A DNA stretch of 38,016 bases from Brachyspira sp. Lineage in GTDB: Bacteria; Spirochaetota; Brachyspiria; Brachyspirales; Brachyspiraceae. The stretch covers positions 1-38,016 of the forward strand of contig NZ_JARHYI010000069.1 of the NCBI RefSeq assembly GCF_029258575.1, in the 5' to 3' direction. Below are positions 16,395 through 24,959 of the stretch, piece by piece (positions within the stretch are counted from its first letter, which is position 1; each line of letters begins with the position of its first letter). A program made the position numbers and the translations under genes. Under the pieces are notes generated by a model. It worked only from the letters and a program-made list of their open reading frames with translations, was not told the DNA's origin and searched no databases.

Positions 16395-18467
16395 TTGTAT
16401 ACAGAAGATATATTTACAAAGAGTATAAAATATTTAAAGGGTGTAGGTTCAAAATATGCTGAAATACTTGCAAAAAAGAATATAATTACTTTATATGATT
16501 TAATAGCTTTTTTTCCAAGGGCATATGAAGATAGAAGAAAAACTTTAAAACTTCATGAGGCATTAGAAAACAAAGAGAAAACAAGTGTTGTTTATGTTGA
16601 AGTTATAGATATATCAAGCTTTACTTTTCAATATAAAAATAAGCCTTTAGTAATAGTTACTGATGGAGTTTCAATATGCGAAGTACCTATTTATGGAGGA
16701 AGACTTCCTGCTGGAGTTGCAAAAGGAGAAAAGCTATATTTAACAGGTAAATTTTTGAGAAGCGGTAGAGGTAAACTTCAATGCAGAATGACGGAATTTG
16801 AAAAACCTTCTTCTAATGCATTATCATATGGTAAAATTGTTCCTATATATCCTCTTACAGAAGGGCTTTCTCAAAAAAAATTAAGAACTTTAATTGTAAA
16901 TGAGCTTGTCAATTTTGAAAAGAATATGAAATATGATATTCCAAGTATCATTAAAAAAAAATATAGACTTAAAAGTTTTGTATCTTCAATTATGGAGATG
17001 CATTTTCCAACTTCTTTTGAGGCTCTTGATGAAGCTAGGGAAAGTTTAATTTTTGAAGAGTTTTTAACTTTTCAATATATACATTTAAGCGAGAGAAGAC
17101 CTAATATTTTAATAAAAGAAGAAAGATATAATTCTTCAAATTTATTAGAGAAGATAAAATCAAGTTTAACTTTTGAACTTACGGCTGATCAATTAAATAC
17201 AATAGAAGAAATAAAAAATGATCTATTTTCAAATAAGCAAATGTTTAGATTACTTCAGGGAGATGTTGGAGCAGGAAAGACTATCGTAGCATTTTTAACT
17301 TCTTTGATACCTGTAGAATCTGGTTTTCAAACTGCATTTTTAGCTCCCACTGAAATATTAGCATTGCAGCATTATAATACATTCAAAAAGATTATTAAGT
17401 CATCAGGTTTAGAAGATATTATAAAAATAGATATATTAACTTCATCTGTTAATCAAAATGAGAGAGGATATTTACTGAAAAGACTTAGAGAAGGAAAAAG
17501 TAATATATTGGTAGGTACTCATTCTATACTTTATGATGAAGTTGTATTTAAAAATCTTTCTTATGCAATAGTAGATGAACAGCAGAGATTCGGAGCGGCA
17601 CAGAGAAATAAATTACTTTCAAAAGGAACAAATGTTGATTATCTTCTGATGACAGCAACTCCAATTCCGCAGTCTTTAGCTTTAACATTATTTGGAGAGC
17701 TTGATTTATCAATAATAAAAAGTATGCCTAGCAGTCGAAAAGGTGTGCTTACAAAGTATAAAGAGCTTTATGAAAGAGATCATTGTTACAAATTCTTAAA
17801 AAGCAGAATAGCAAAAGGTGAGCAAGGATATGTCGTTTTTCCGCTAATAGAGAATAATGATTCCAGCTTTATTACTCTATCAAGTGAATTTCAAAGAGCA
17901 AAAGAAACTTACTTTTCAGATATTCAAATAGAAATTATACATGGTAAGATGAAAGATGAAGAAAAAGAATATATAATGAATAGATTTTCAAGAGGGGAGA
18001 TAAAGGTATTATTTTCAACTACAGTTATAGAAGTAGGAATAGACAATCCAAATGCTACTACAATATTAATAGAAGGTGCTGAGCGTTTCGGTTTATCTCA
18101 GCTTCATCAGTTAAGAGGTAGGGTAGGCAGAGGAGATAAATTAGGGTACTGTTATTTAATATTACATAGCGAGCTTAATGATATAATAAAAGAAAGAATT
18201 AACATAATATGTGAAACTACTGACGGATTTAAAATATCTGAAAAAGATTTGGAATTGAGGGGAGCAGGCGAGTTTTTAGGAGATAAGCAAAGCGGTATAC
18301 CTGATTTTAAACTTGGAAATATTATAAAAGATAAAGAGATAATGCGTAAAGCAAAAGATGAAATGCGTGATATACTAAAAGAAAATAAAGAAAGTTTCAT
18401 AAAAGAAAATAGTATTTTTATATTCAAAGCTAATTATTTAAAATCGAGAATAGTGAAAGATGAATAG
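16395..18467 (+). CDS. recG: ATP-dependent DNA helicase RecG
   Basis: The 690-residue product has the RecG layout. It starts with helix-hairpin-helix-like SIKYLKGVGSKYAEILAKKN and a wedge/OB domain to about residue 260. The SF2 helicase core follows: Walker A GDVGAGKTIVA near residue 291, a DEQQRFG box where DEQHRFG is usual, MTATPIPQSLALTLFGELDL, and motif VI QLRGRVGRGDKLGYC. The C-terminal TRG-type region follows (LELRGAGEFLGDKQSGIPDF). RecG remodels stalled replication forks and Holliday junctions. The start is TTG, chosen because aggaa lies about 8 bases upstream and no ATG fits. The H-to-Q change in the DEQH box is notable but not clearly damaging. Confidence 0.96.
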   Translation: MYTEDIFTKSIKYLKGVGSKYAEILAKKNIITLYDLIAFFPRAYEDRRKTLKLHEALENKEKTSVVYVEVIDISSFTFQYKNKPLVIVTDGVSICEVPIYGGRLPAGVAKGEKLYLTGKFLRSGRGKLQCRMTEFEKPSSNALSYGKIVPIYPLTEGLSQKKLRTLIVNELVNFEKNMKYDIPSIIKKKYRLKSFVSSIMEMHFPTSFEALDEARESLIFEEFLTFQYIHLSERRPNILIKEERYNSSNLLEKIKSSLTFELTADQLNTIEEIKNDLFSNKQMFRLLQGDVGAGKTIVAFLTSLIPVESGFQTAFLAPTEILALQHYNTFKKIIKSSGLEDIIKIDILTSSVNQNERGYLLKRLREGKSNILVGTHSILYDEVVFKNLSYAIVDEQQRFGAAQRNKLLSKGTNVDYLLMTATPIPQSLALTLFGELDLSIIKSMPSSRKGVLTKYKELYERDHCYKFLKSRIAKGEQGYVVFPLIENNDSSFITLSSEFQRAKETYFSDIQIEIIHGKMKDEEKEYIMNRFSRGEIKVLFSTTVIEVGIDNPNATTILIEGAERFGLSQLHQLRGRVGRGDKLGYCYLILHSELNDIIKERINIICETTDGFKISEKDLELRGAGEFLGDKQSGIPDFKLGNIIKDKEIMRKAKDEMRDILKENKESFIKENSIFIFKANYLKSRIVKDE

Positions 18468-18495
18468 TTTTATACTTTTCAATTTTAATTACATA

Positions 18496-18805
18496 CCCCT
18501 CCCTTTATTATTTTATAATATACTGTAAATTCTAATCTAATTTATTTTATTGTATTATTAGAAATTTTAGTACCCACCCAAGTTATGATTAAATTTTGAA
18601 TTTATTTAACGCACGGTGAACTGAATTTGATATATAATGAAAGTTATAATTGACAATAAAACTATATTTTTTATTTTGTTCTGCGTGCGGGAAAGTTCAT
18701 TTTAAATTTAAATAAATCTAGGGTGGGTGTTATATTTTTTATTTGAGTTTGAATGAAATTTTTTATTATTTTTTTACTTAAAATTAACAAGGAAATAGGG
18801 CGGGG
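18496..18805. repeat. Three-tier spaced inverted repeat of G/C blocks
   Basis: The 558-base interval 18468-19025 has no gene. Six short G/C-rich blocks stand out from AT-rich DNA and mirror each other. Outer pair: cccctccct (18496) against rc ccccgccct (right copy ends 18805). Middle pair: acccaccc (18572-18579) against gggtgggt (18721-18728). Inner pair: gcacgNNgaac (18611-18621) against rc gcacgNNgaac (18678-18688). Spacings are nearly equal on both sides (outer to middle 68 and 69 bases; middle to inner 31 and 32). The function is unknown. Confidence 0.65.
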
Positions 18806-18868
18806 AGTTAGAGTTAAATGCTCAATTAAATAATGATGCTTTTAACTTCAAATTTCATATGGCATAAA

Positions 18869-18901
18869 AAAAGAAGTTCCATTATGAATAGAACTTCTTT
18901 T
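18869..18901 (-). terminator. Terminator for phosphoglucomutase, bidirectional
   Basis: A perfect 11-bp stem (aaaagaagttc / gaacttctttt) with an 11-base loop. On the minus strand it is followed by a T-run, as expected for the gene ending at 19026. On the plus strand it could end transcripts from recG. Confidence 0.82.
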
Positions 18902-19025
18902 ATTATTGTTAATATTACTAATTATATATCAATTATGTTTTTAATTTGTTAAAGCAATAAATCATTAGCTAATACTTTAGTTGTAATCTATATTTAATCA
19001 GTTTCTCGCTAGTAGTATTAAGAAA

Positions 19026-20717
19026 TTATTCTTTAATAAATTTTTTGAAATTAGCTACTTTTTCTTTAGCAACAGCAAGTCTTTTATCTTTACTTTCTTT
19101 TACACAAACTTCAAAATAGAATTTGATTTTTGGTTCAGTACCAGAAGGTCTGATAGTAATTTTTGTCTTGTCTTCTAATATATATTGAAGTACATTAGAT
19201 TTAGGCAAAGTAATATCTTTTATTTTTTTACCGCTGTTATCATAAACTTCTTTTTTCTCATAATCACTTATAGTTTCTACTTTAACACCAGAAATATCTT
19301 TAGGTAAATTGTTTCTATAATAAGTCATCAAATCAGCTATAGCTTTGGCTCCGTCAGCACCTTTTTTGGTTATTGATACAGTTTCTTCATAGAAATAACC
19401 ATATTTTTCATAAATGCTTTCTAAGTAATCAGCCAATGTTATATTATTATCTTTACAATAAGCAAGTACTTCAGCTAGAATCAAACATGAACTAACGCCA
19501 TCTTTATCTCTTACATTTGAGTTTATACAATATCCAAAACTCTCTTCAAATCCAAATAAATAAGTTCCGTCCTTTTCTCTCTCTATAACATCAGCAATCC
19601 ATTTAAATCCAGTAAGAACATCATAAATTTTTACATTATTAGAATTAGCAATAACTCTTGCAAGTTCCGTAGTTACTATAGTTTTTACTATAAATGGATT
19701 TTGTATATTTTTTTTATTATTAATTAGATAGTATGATATTATAGATCCGATTTGATTACCAGTAAGATACATATAGCTTCCGTCTTTAGTAAGCAAAGCA
19801 CATCCCATTCTATCACAGTCAGGATCAGTACCCATAACAAGCTCAGCACCGATTTCTTTAGCTTTATCAACAGCTATTTGCAATGCTTCAGGATTTTCAG
19901 GGTTAGGGGAGTCAACGGTAGGGAAATTTCCATCAGGTGGTTGAGCACCTTCTAAAGTTGTTAAATTAGTAAATCCAGCCTTTTTTAAAGCCATAGGAAC
20001 CATTTTGTATCCAGAACCATGAATAGGAGTATAAACTATTTTTATATCATGATGTTTTTTAATGATATCAGGATTAACAAGATAAGACATTAAATCATTC
20101 ATGTATTTATCTTCAATATCTTTTCCTATAATAGTAACTTTTGAGGAATCTCCCATTTTTACTTCTTCGGGCTTAACTTTTAAAACTTCATCTATTATGT
20201 TTTTATCATGAGGCGGTACAACCTGAGCACCGTCAGTCCAGTAAACTTTATATCCATTATATTCTTTAGGATTATGGCTTGCAGTAACAACTATACCAGC
20301 AATACAGCCTAAATCTCTAACAGCATAAGAAAGTAGGGAAATAGGGTGAATATCATCATATAAATAAACTTTTATACCATTTGAAGAAAGTATCTCAGCA
20401 GCCGATTTAGAAAATACATCAGAATTATTTCTAGAATCATATCCTATAGCAACTTTATAATCACTTTTACCTTGTTTTAATATATAATTTGCAAGACCTT
20501 GAGTAGCAACACCTACAGTATATTTATTCATTCTGTTGGTACCTACTCCCATTATTCCTCTAAGTCCACCTGTACCAAATTCTAAATCTCTGTAAAATGC
20601 ATCTATTAATTCTTTTTCATTTCCTGCATCTAATAATGCTTTAATCTCTTTTTTTGTTTCTTCATCATAAGATCCATTAAGCCATGAATCAATTCTTGCT
20701 TTAACTTCTTGTTCCAT
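19026..20717 (-). CDS. Phosphoglucomutase / phosphomannomutase
   Basis: The 563-residue protein is a full-length alpha-D-phosphohexomutase of the PgcA type (longer than ManB types). The four signature loops are present in order: the phosphoserine loop VVTASHNPKEYNGYKVYW (about residues 141-158), the Mg2+ loop MGTDPDCDRMGCAL, the sugar-binding loop LFGFEESFGYC, and the phosphate-binding TIRPSGTEPKIKFYFE near the C-terminus. It interconverts glucose-1-P and glucose-6-P (or mannose phosphates), linking glycolysis to glycogen and glycan precursors. The branching enzyme at 28495 acts in related metabolism. It has a promoter at 20787-20815, an agaggtg ribosome site and a downstream terminator. Confidence 0.95.
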   Translation of the reverse strand: MEQEVKARIDSWLNGSYDEETKKEIKALLDAGNEKELIDAFYRDLEFGTGGLRGIMGVGTNRMNKYTVGVATQGLANYILKQGKSDYKVAIGYDSRNNSDVFSKSAAEILSSNGIKVYLYDDIHPISLLSYAVRDLGCIAGIVVTASHNPKEYNGYKVYWTDGAQVVPPHDKNIIDEVLKVKPEEVKMGDSSKVTIIGKDIEDKYMNDLMSYLVNPDIIKKHHDIKIVYTPIHGSGYKMVPMALKKAGFTNLTTLEGAQPPDGNFPTVDSPNPENPEALQIAVDKAKEIGAELVMGTDPDCDRMGCALLTKDGSYMYLTGNQIGSIISYYLINNKKNIQNPFIVKTIVTTELARVIANSNNVKIYDVLTGFKWIADVIEREKDGTYLFGFEESFGYCINSNVRDKDGVSSCLILAEVLAYCKDNNITLADYLESIYEKYGYFYEETVSITKKGADGAKAIADLMTYYRNNLPKDISGVKVETISDYEKKEVYDNSGKKIKDITLPKSNVLQYILEDKTKITIRPSGTEPKIKFYFEVCVKESKDKRLAVAKEKVANFKKFIKE

Positions 20718-20786
20718 ATATTCACCTCTATTTATTATTTATTATATAAAAATTTTAACAAAAAAATTAATAATTTCTATATATAA

Positions 20787-20815
20787 ATTATAGTATACAA
20801 AAAGTATATAATCAA
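20787..20815 (-). promoter_or_regulatory. Promoter for phosphoglucomutase
   Basis: On the minus strand TTGATT (20815-20810) and TATAAT (20792-20787) are separated by 17 bases. Confidence 0.65.
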
Positions 20816-20830
20816 GTGAAAATATGTTAA

Positions 20831-21120
20831 TTATTTAGGCATAGATTTACCGTAATGTATATTAGCCCAAGTAACTCCTAAAAAATTATACCATCTTTTA
20901 TCATTAGTATCTTTAAGAAAAAACTTTGCCTTCAGTACTTCCTCATTTTGTTATACTATCAGGCGAACTTATAGTTGTTAATGATGAGCAAAGATTAAAT
21001 GCATTATTATCTGTTGTAGTTAATTTGTCATTTAATTTTATAGTTTTTAACGATTTTACATCAAATATGAAATGTAGATACTACTATAGTTTGTAAAGTT
21101 GATGGAAAATTAATATATAG
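20831..21120 (-). pseudogene. Relic of a BspA-like leucine-rich-repeat surface protein
   Basis: This gap between two genes is not empty. Minus-strand translation in shifting frames gives LRR_5/BspA-type repeats. NFPSTLQTIVVSTFHI then stops. After a shift come VKSLKTIKLNDKLTTTDN and NAFNLCSSLTTISSPDSIT, which stop near 20944. After another shift a C-terminal tail ends in WYNFLGVTWANIHYGKSMPK and a stop at 20831-20833. The motif N-A-F-x-x-C-S-S-L-T-x-I is typical of Treponema-type LRRs of surface adhesins. At least two frame breaks and no start show that it is dead. An intact paralogue probably exists elsewhere. Confidence 0.62.
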
Positions 21121-21143
21121 AATTATTATAGTATTTTTTGTTA

Positions 21144-21782
21144 CTATAATTTAGGTACTTTGAATCTTATTCCAAGTAAAACCTCATGATATCCATCTAT
21201 TTTGGTATCTAATAAATATCTGTATCCCAAATCAATAGACATATAAGGCAACACATTAAATGCCATTCCTCCACTAAATCCGAAAACTATTGTGCTTTTT
21301 GAAAATCTATTTTCTATTTTATTTTCTTTATTTATAAGATAATCATTTATTCTAGTTCCTACCGAAAGTCCTAAATATATAGTAAAAGGTGGGTATTTAT
21401 TTAAAAGTGTTTGTCTATAACTTTCATCTGTTAATTCTTCTTTAATAAGGAAAAAGTTAATATCAAAATATACAGAACCTAATAAGGTATGCATTGCAAT
21501 ATCATTTGTCATTCCTATTACATTTCTTCCCATATATTCGAATTCAAATCTTACAGGAGATGATTTATTTATAGTAGGTATACTGTATCCTAAAGAGAAA
21601 CCGCCTCCCAAATAATTAAAATATCCTCTATTGCCGTCATCTTTGATATAGGTATGATTTCCGTCATGTGAAAATATAAATTTAGGAGTGATGTATAATC
21701 CTTCAGGAATAAATGAAAATAATTTTTGAGTATTTCCTAATATTAATAAAAACATAAATACCATTAAACAATATTTTTTCAT
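21144..21782 (-). CDS. Small outer-membrane beta-barrel-like protein (paralogue A)
   Basis: The 212-residue product has a signal peptide (MKKYCLMVFMFLLILGNTQ) and a mature part of alternating hydrophobic and aromatic strands. FSLGYSIP, VRFEFEYMGRN, YLGLSVGTRI and SIDLGYRYLLD lead to a final strand (VLLGIRFKVPKL). This layout fits an 8-stranded OmpA/OmpW-like barrel. It resembles its upstream neighbour (VRLEFEYLYRNP; SLDLSYRL), so the two are likely a diverged tandem duplication. It is the last gene of the five-gene cluster 24664-21144, 11 bp behind its neighbour. Its aggag overlaps the stop codon of that gene. The function is unknown. Confidence 0.75.
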   Translation of the reverse strand: MKKYCLMVFMFLLILGNTQKLFSFIPEGLYITPKFIFSHDGNHTYIKDDGNRGYFNYLGGGFSLGYSIPTINKSSPVRFEFEYMGRNVIGMTNDIAMHTLLGSVYFDINFFLIKEELTDESYRQTLLNKYPPFTIYLGLSVGTRINDYLINKENKIENRFSKSTIVFGFSGGMAFNVLPYMSIDLGYRYLLDTKIDGYHEVLLGIRFKVPKL

Positions 21783-21793
21783 CTAATCCGCTC

Positions 21794-22450
21794 CTAAAAA
21801 TTCAACCTTAAAGATGCTATAATATCATGATTAGATTGAAGTTCTGTAGTGAAAGTTAGCCTATAACTTAAATCCAAACTAATTAAAGATGTTATATGAA
21901 ATGCTACCCCTACACCTAAACCGTAAAGAAATTGTACTTTGTTATAGTAGTAATTATTTTGAAAAATTCCGTTATACTCAAAACTCGTTTTTGTTATATA
22001 TGTATTTAATGCAGCCCCCATTAAAAAACCGCCGTAAACTGACATAACAGGTCTTTTACCGCCGTTTATTTTGTTTCTAGCTGAGTCTGGATTATTATAA
22101 TTTATATACCAAAAATTATAATCATAATAGGCAGCAAATAAAAATGTATGCGACTGCATAGTTTGTATTGTTGATATGTAAGCATTTCCAGGAACAGGAT
22201 TTCTATAAAGATATTCAAATTCAAGTCTTACAGTAGAGTATTTATGAAATATATCAAAATTATAACCTAAAGCAATACCTCCTCCTACATATAGGTTTTG
22301 AATATTTTTTTTATCTTTAGGTTTTTTTATTCCAGAATCTTCTATTTCAAATAAAAATTTAGGTGCTAAATATGCTCCTATATCCATAGCCATAAGTATA
22401 TTGCTGAAAGATACAATAATTAAGCAGTTAATAACAATTTTTTTTATCAT
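21794..22450 (-). CDS. Small outer-membrane beta-barrel-like protein (paralogue B)
   Basis: The 218-residue product has a signal peptide (hydrophobic run INCLIIVSFSNILMAM). Its strand pattern matches the downstream gene: IALGYNFDIFHKYSTVRLEF, YGGFLMGAALNTYI, YGLGVGVAFHI, SLDLSYRLTF, with a C-terminal aromatic residue (SLRLNF). The C-terminal Phe is typical of proteins assembled into the outer membrane by BamA. It lies 32 bp after the 22483 gene and 11 bp before its paralogue. No ligand or activity can be inferred. Confidence 0.75.
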   Translation of the reverse strand: MIKKIVINCLIIVSFSNILMAMDIGAYLAPKFLFEIEDSGIKKPKDKKNIQNLYVGGGIALGYNFDIFHKYSTVRLEFEYLYRNPVPGNAYISTIQTMQSHTFLFAAYYDYNFWYINYNNPDSARNKINGGKRPVMSVYGGFLMGAALNTYITKTSFEYNGIFQNNYYYNKVQFLYGLGVGVAFHITSLISLDLSYRLTFTTELQSNHDIIASLRLNF

Positions 22451-22482
22451 ATTATAAACACCATAAAATTATTTCATAAATA

Positions 22483-23172
22483 TCAAAATAGTATTCCAAT
22501 AGCCAATCTTGGAAGCGGTACAAATCTTAATATACTTTTATATGACATACCTATCTCTAATATTGATACATCTAAAAAAGGACGAATACCGCTATTTATA
22601 CTTAAACCTCTTGATATATCTATTCTAAATCCCATCTCTCCTGATACATAAAAATCCCATATATTTGTATTTCTATTAGTGTATGATGATTCTGCTTTTT
22701 GATACTCTTTTCCATGAGTTATAAATAATGTTGTACCTATTTTAGGCATTAAGAAAAATCCTGAAGCTCTGTTTTTATTATTAAAATAGAATCTCATTCC
22801 TGCAGAAAAACCAATACCATATACATTTCCATTATATTTAGCTTTGGCATTATCATAATAAGTTTTCATAGTATAAAATCCAGCATCAGCATTAATTTCC
22901 ATTTTTTCTGTAAGTCTGTATGTATAAGTGATATCCAATCCAAAATTACCTTGAAGTTTTAGATTATTGGGATCATTGCTTGGTAATACAAGATTCACAA
23001 CTGATGGAGCTATAAGCATATAAAATATAGTAGGTCCGAAATTCATGCCTATTGAATGTCTATGTGAATTGATACCATTTTCATTATTTGTTGAAATTGT
23101 ATTAGTTTCAGCTGCAAAAATGCCGTTAGTAAGTATAAATAAAAATAAAGCTATTAATATATTCTTTCTCAT
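22483..23172 (-). CDS. Outer-membrane beta-barrel-like protein
   Basis: Two ATGs lie in frame (23178 and 23172). The ribosome site gagg is only one base from the first and seven from the second, so 23172 is chosen (229 residues). A signal peptide (NILIALFLFILTNGIFAAE) is followed by strands such as LDITYTYRLTEKMEINADAG, GFSAGMRFYF, SGEMGFRIDI and a C-terminal LAIGILF ending in Phe. This is a probable transmembrane barrel with a short His/Asn-rich start. It differs from the two paralogues downstream but shares their architecture. It begins 12 bp behind its upstream neighbour. Confidence 0.75.
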   Translation of the reverse strand: MRKNILIALFLFILTNGIFAAETNTISTNNENGINSHRHSIGMNFGPTIFYMLIAPSVVNLVLPSNDPNNLKLQGNFGLDITYTYRLTEKMEINADAGFYTMKTYYDNAKAKYNGNVYGIGFSAGMRFYFNNKNRASGFFLMPKIGTTLFITHGKEYQKAESSYTNRNTNIWDFYVSGEMGFRIDISRGLSINSGIRPFLDVSILEIGMSYKSILRFVPLPRLAIGILF

Positions 23173-23184
23173 ATTCATACCTCA

Positions 23185-24123
23185 CTAAAATCTCAAACTG
23201 AAACCTATTCTTGGGAATATAGCAAATCTTATTGCTGAAACATAATTAGCCCATGTAGGAAAAGAATCCCAACTTGGTATTATAGTGTTAATATCAATTA
23301 AGCCGCTTCCAAAAAATCCTATTCCCTCTCTTATATCCGCATAAAGACCTGGAATTCCAGAACGTACATAATATCCTATTTCAAATAATGATATATCTAT
23401 ATAAGGCTTAACAGGCCATTCTTTATCTGGGAATAATTCTATAGTCCAACCAAGTTCATAAGAAAGATACATTGTAGTATCAACTGTATGTCTTTTTGTA
23501 TGAAGTCCTGAAACACCGTTTTGAGTTTCAATATCATACATTAATACTTCAACTCCAAATCTGAAAGTATTTACAACCTGTTTCTTTTTTCCACCGTAAA
23601 ATTTTAATCCTATTGTAGCAGGAAAATAGTATAGAGAAGTCTTAAGATAAGTATCAGAACCTACTAGAGTGTCAATATTATCTTTTATACCTCCTGGCAG
23701 TCCTCCTGTACCAATAGGAACAATATCTCCTACTTTGTCCCTAGGTATACTAAGTTGGAATGTCATAGATTGAACACCAAATCCTATTTCTACTCCTATA
23801 CGCGGATGAAGCAATAATGTATATGATATAGTAGGTACATACCAAAAACTCCCTTTAGCATCTAAAGCAGTTAAATATTTATCTATTTCTCCTAAATTAA
23901 TATTTGCTAAACCTGTAAATGTCTCATAGTTATCAAATATTGTATTAACCATAGGAGGAAACAAACCTGCATATCCTGGGCTTAGATTAAAGCTTATAAT
24001 CTGTCTTCCTTTAATCCAGCTATAAGTATTTGTATCAGATTGTGTTGATAATGCTATCCCTTTAGCATATAAATTAATAAAAGATATATTAAATACTATA
24101 ATAGCTATAAGGAATTTTTTCAT
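23185..24123 (-). CDS. Outer-membrane beta-barrel-like protein, larger
   Basis: The 312-residue product has a signal peptide (MKKFLIAIIVFNISFINLYA) and a mature part with strand-like segments. These include IISFNLSPGYAGLFPP, ISYTLLLHPRIGVEIGFG, TFRFGVEVLMYD and MYLSYELGWTIELFPD, and the protein ends IFPRIGFSLRF with a terminal Phe. Near-identical sentence-like spacing with the downstream 22483 gene (an IDISLFEIGYYVRS segment against LDVSILEIGMSYKS) suggests that they are distant paralogues. It sits 19 bp after the lipoprotein gene and 12 bp before the next barrel, in the same transcription unit. Confidence 0.75.
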   Translation of the reverse strand: MKKFLIAIIVFNISFINLYAKGIALSTQSDTNTYSWIKGRQIISFNLSPGYAGLFPPMVNTIFDNYETFTGLANINLGEIDKYLTALDAKGSFWYVPTISYTLLLHPRIGVEIGFGVQSMTFQLSIPRDKVGDIVPIGTGGLPGGIKDNIDTLVGSDTYLKTSLYYFPATIGLKFYGGKKKQVVNTFRFGVEVLMYDIETQNGVSGLHTKRHTVDTTMYLSYELGWTIELFPDKEWPVKPYIDISLFEIGYYVRSGIPGLYADIREGIGFFGSGLIDINTIIPSWDSFPTWANYVSAIRFAIFPRIGFSLRF

Positions 24124-24142
24124 AAAATATGACCTTAAAAAA

Positions 24143-24664
24143 TTATTTTTTTGGACCTATTGTATTAGGGTTTCCAAAATTATTGCTGTTTAACCCTCCA
24201 AATAATTCTTCTAATCTCTTTTTTTCTTCTTCTGTGGCACCTGAATTCTGAGCTATTTTATCAACATCTATTTTACTTGGATCTCCTCCACTGTTTACTA
24301 TTTCGCCCATAACTCCAGTCATATTTTCTTCGCCTACTATATTCATAACTTCATCAATACTCTCTTTTGCTTTATCATCCATTTCTACTGTATATAAATT
24401 ATCTCCGCCAGGAACTACTACTATATTGCCTTTGTTTCCTCCAGTATAAATTCCTCCGATTCCTAATATAGTATCTTGAAATGTATAATCTGTTCCAGCA
24501 ATATTTAATTTATCTCCATTTACAGATACACCTTGCCAAGTGTCATTTTTCATTTTGCCTAAAAAGAAATCAGGTCCGGGTTCTGTTATAGTTAAATTTG
24601 TTTTTTTACATGAAAATGCAAATAAAAAAACAAAGAGTATTATGCAATATCTTTTTAACTTCAT
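24143..24664 (-). CDS. Lipoprotein heading the envelope cluster
   Basis: The 173-residue product starts MKLKRYCIILFVFLFAFSC, with the lipobox Cys at residue 19. It has no recognised family. The mature protein has a beta-rich first half (DTWQGVSVNGDKLNIAGTDY) and a helical, acidic second half ending in an Asn/Gly-rich tail. An aggaga stands about 6 bases before the ATG. It is the promoter-proximal gene of five tightly packed minus-strand envelope genes, so it may be a periplasmic or outer-membrane partner of the barrels; that is inferred from position only. Confidence 0.78.
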   Translation of the reverse strand: MKLKRYCIILFVFLFAFSCKKTNLTITEPGPDFFLGKMKNDTWQGVSVNGDKLNIAGTDYTFQDTILGIGGIYTGGNKGNIVVVPGGDNLYTVEMDDKAKESIDEVMNIVGEENMTGVMGEIVNSGGDPSKIDVDKIAQNSGATEEEKKRLEELFGGLNSNNFGNPNTIGPKK

Positions 24665-24887
24665 TATGATCTCCTAAAAGAAAATTATAATTTAATTATA
24701 TAATTTTTATAAATAAAAACAACTAAAATAAAAATAGCATTATATAAACTCGGATATTTTTATATTAAAATTTAATATTGGTATATAGGAATAGTGTTTA
24801 TATGGTTAGTATAAATAATATTTGTAAAATAATTAATTATGAATAATATGTATTATAAATATTTTGGTAATTGTATTAGATAATGTC

Positions 24888-24916
24888 TTGACAGAAAATT
24901 TGAATTGAAGTAAAAT
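24888..24916 (+). promoter_or_regulatory. Promoter for the HIRAN-holA pair
   Basis: TTGACA (24888-24893) and TAAAAT (24911-24916) with a 17-base spacer, 44 bases before ATG 24960. Nothing else is seen in 24665-24887. Confidence 0.6.
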
Positions 24917-24959
24917 TCCAAAATATGCATTTAAGAAATTAAGGTAAATCTTTTATTTT

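Noticed and set aside
24665-24887. Possible small gene or riboswitch between the envelope cluster and the HIRAN gene
   Set aside because: No open frame with a ribosome site and no conserved RNA fold that I recognise; only AT-rich DNA.
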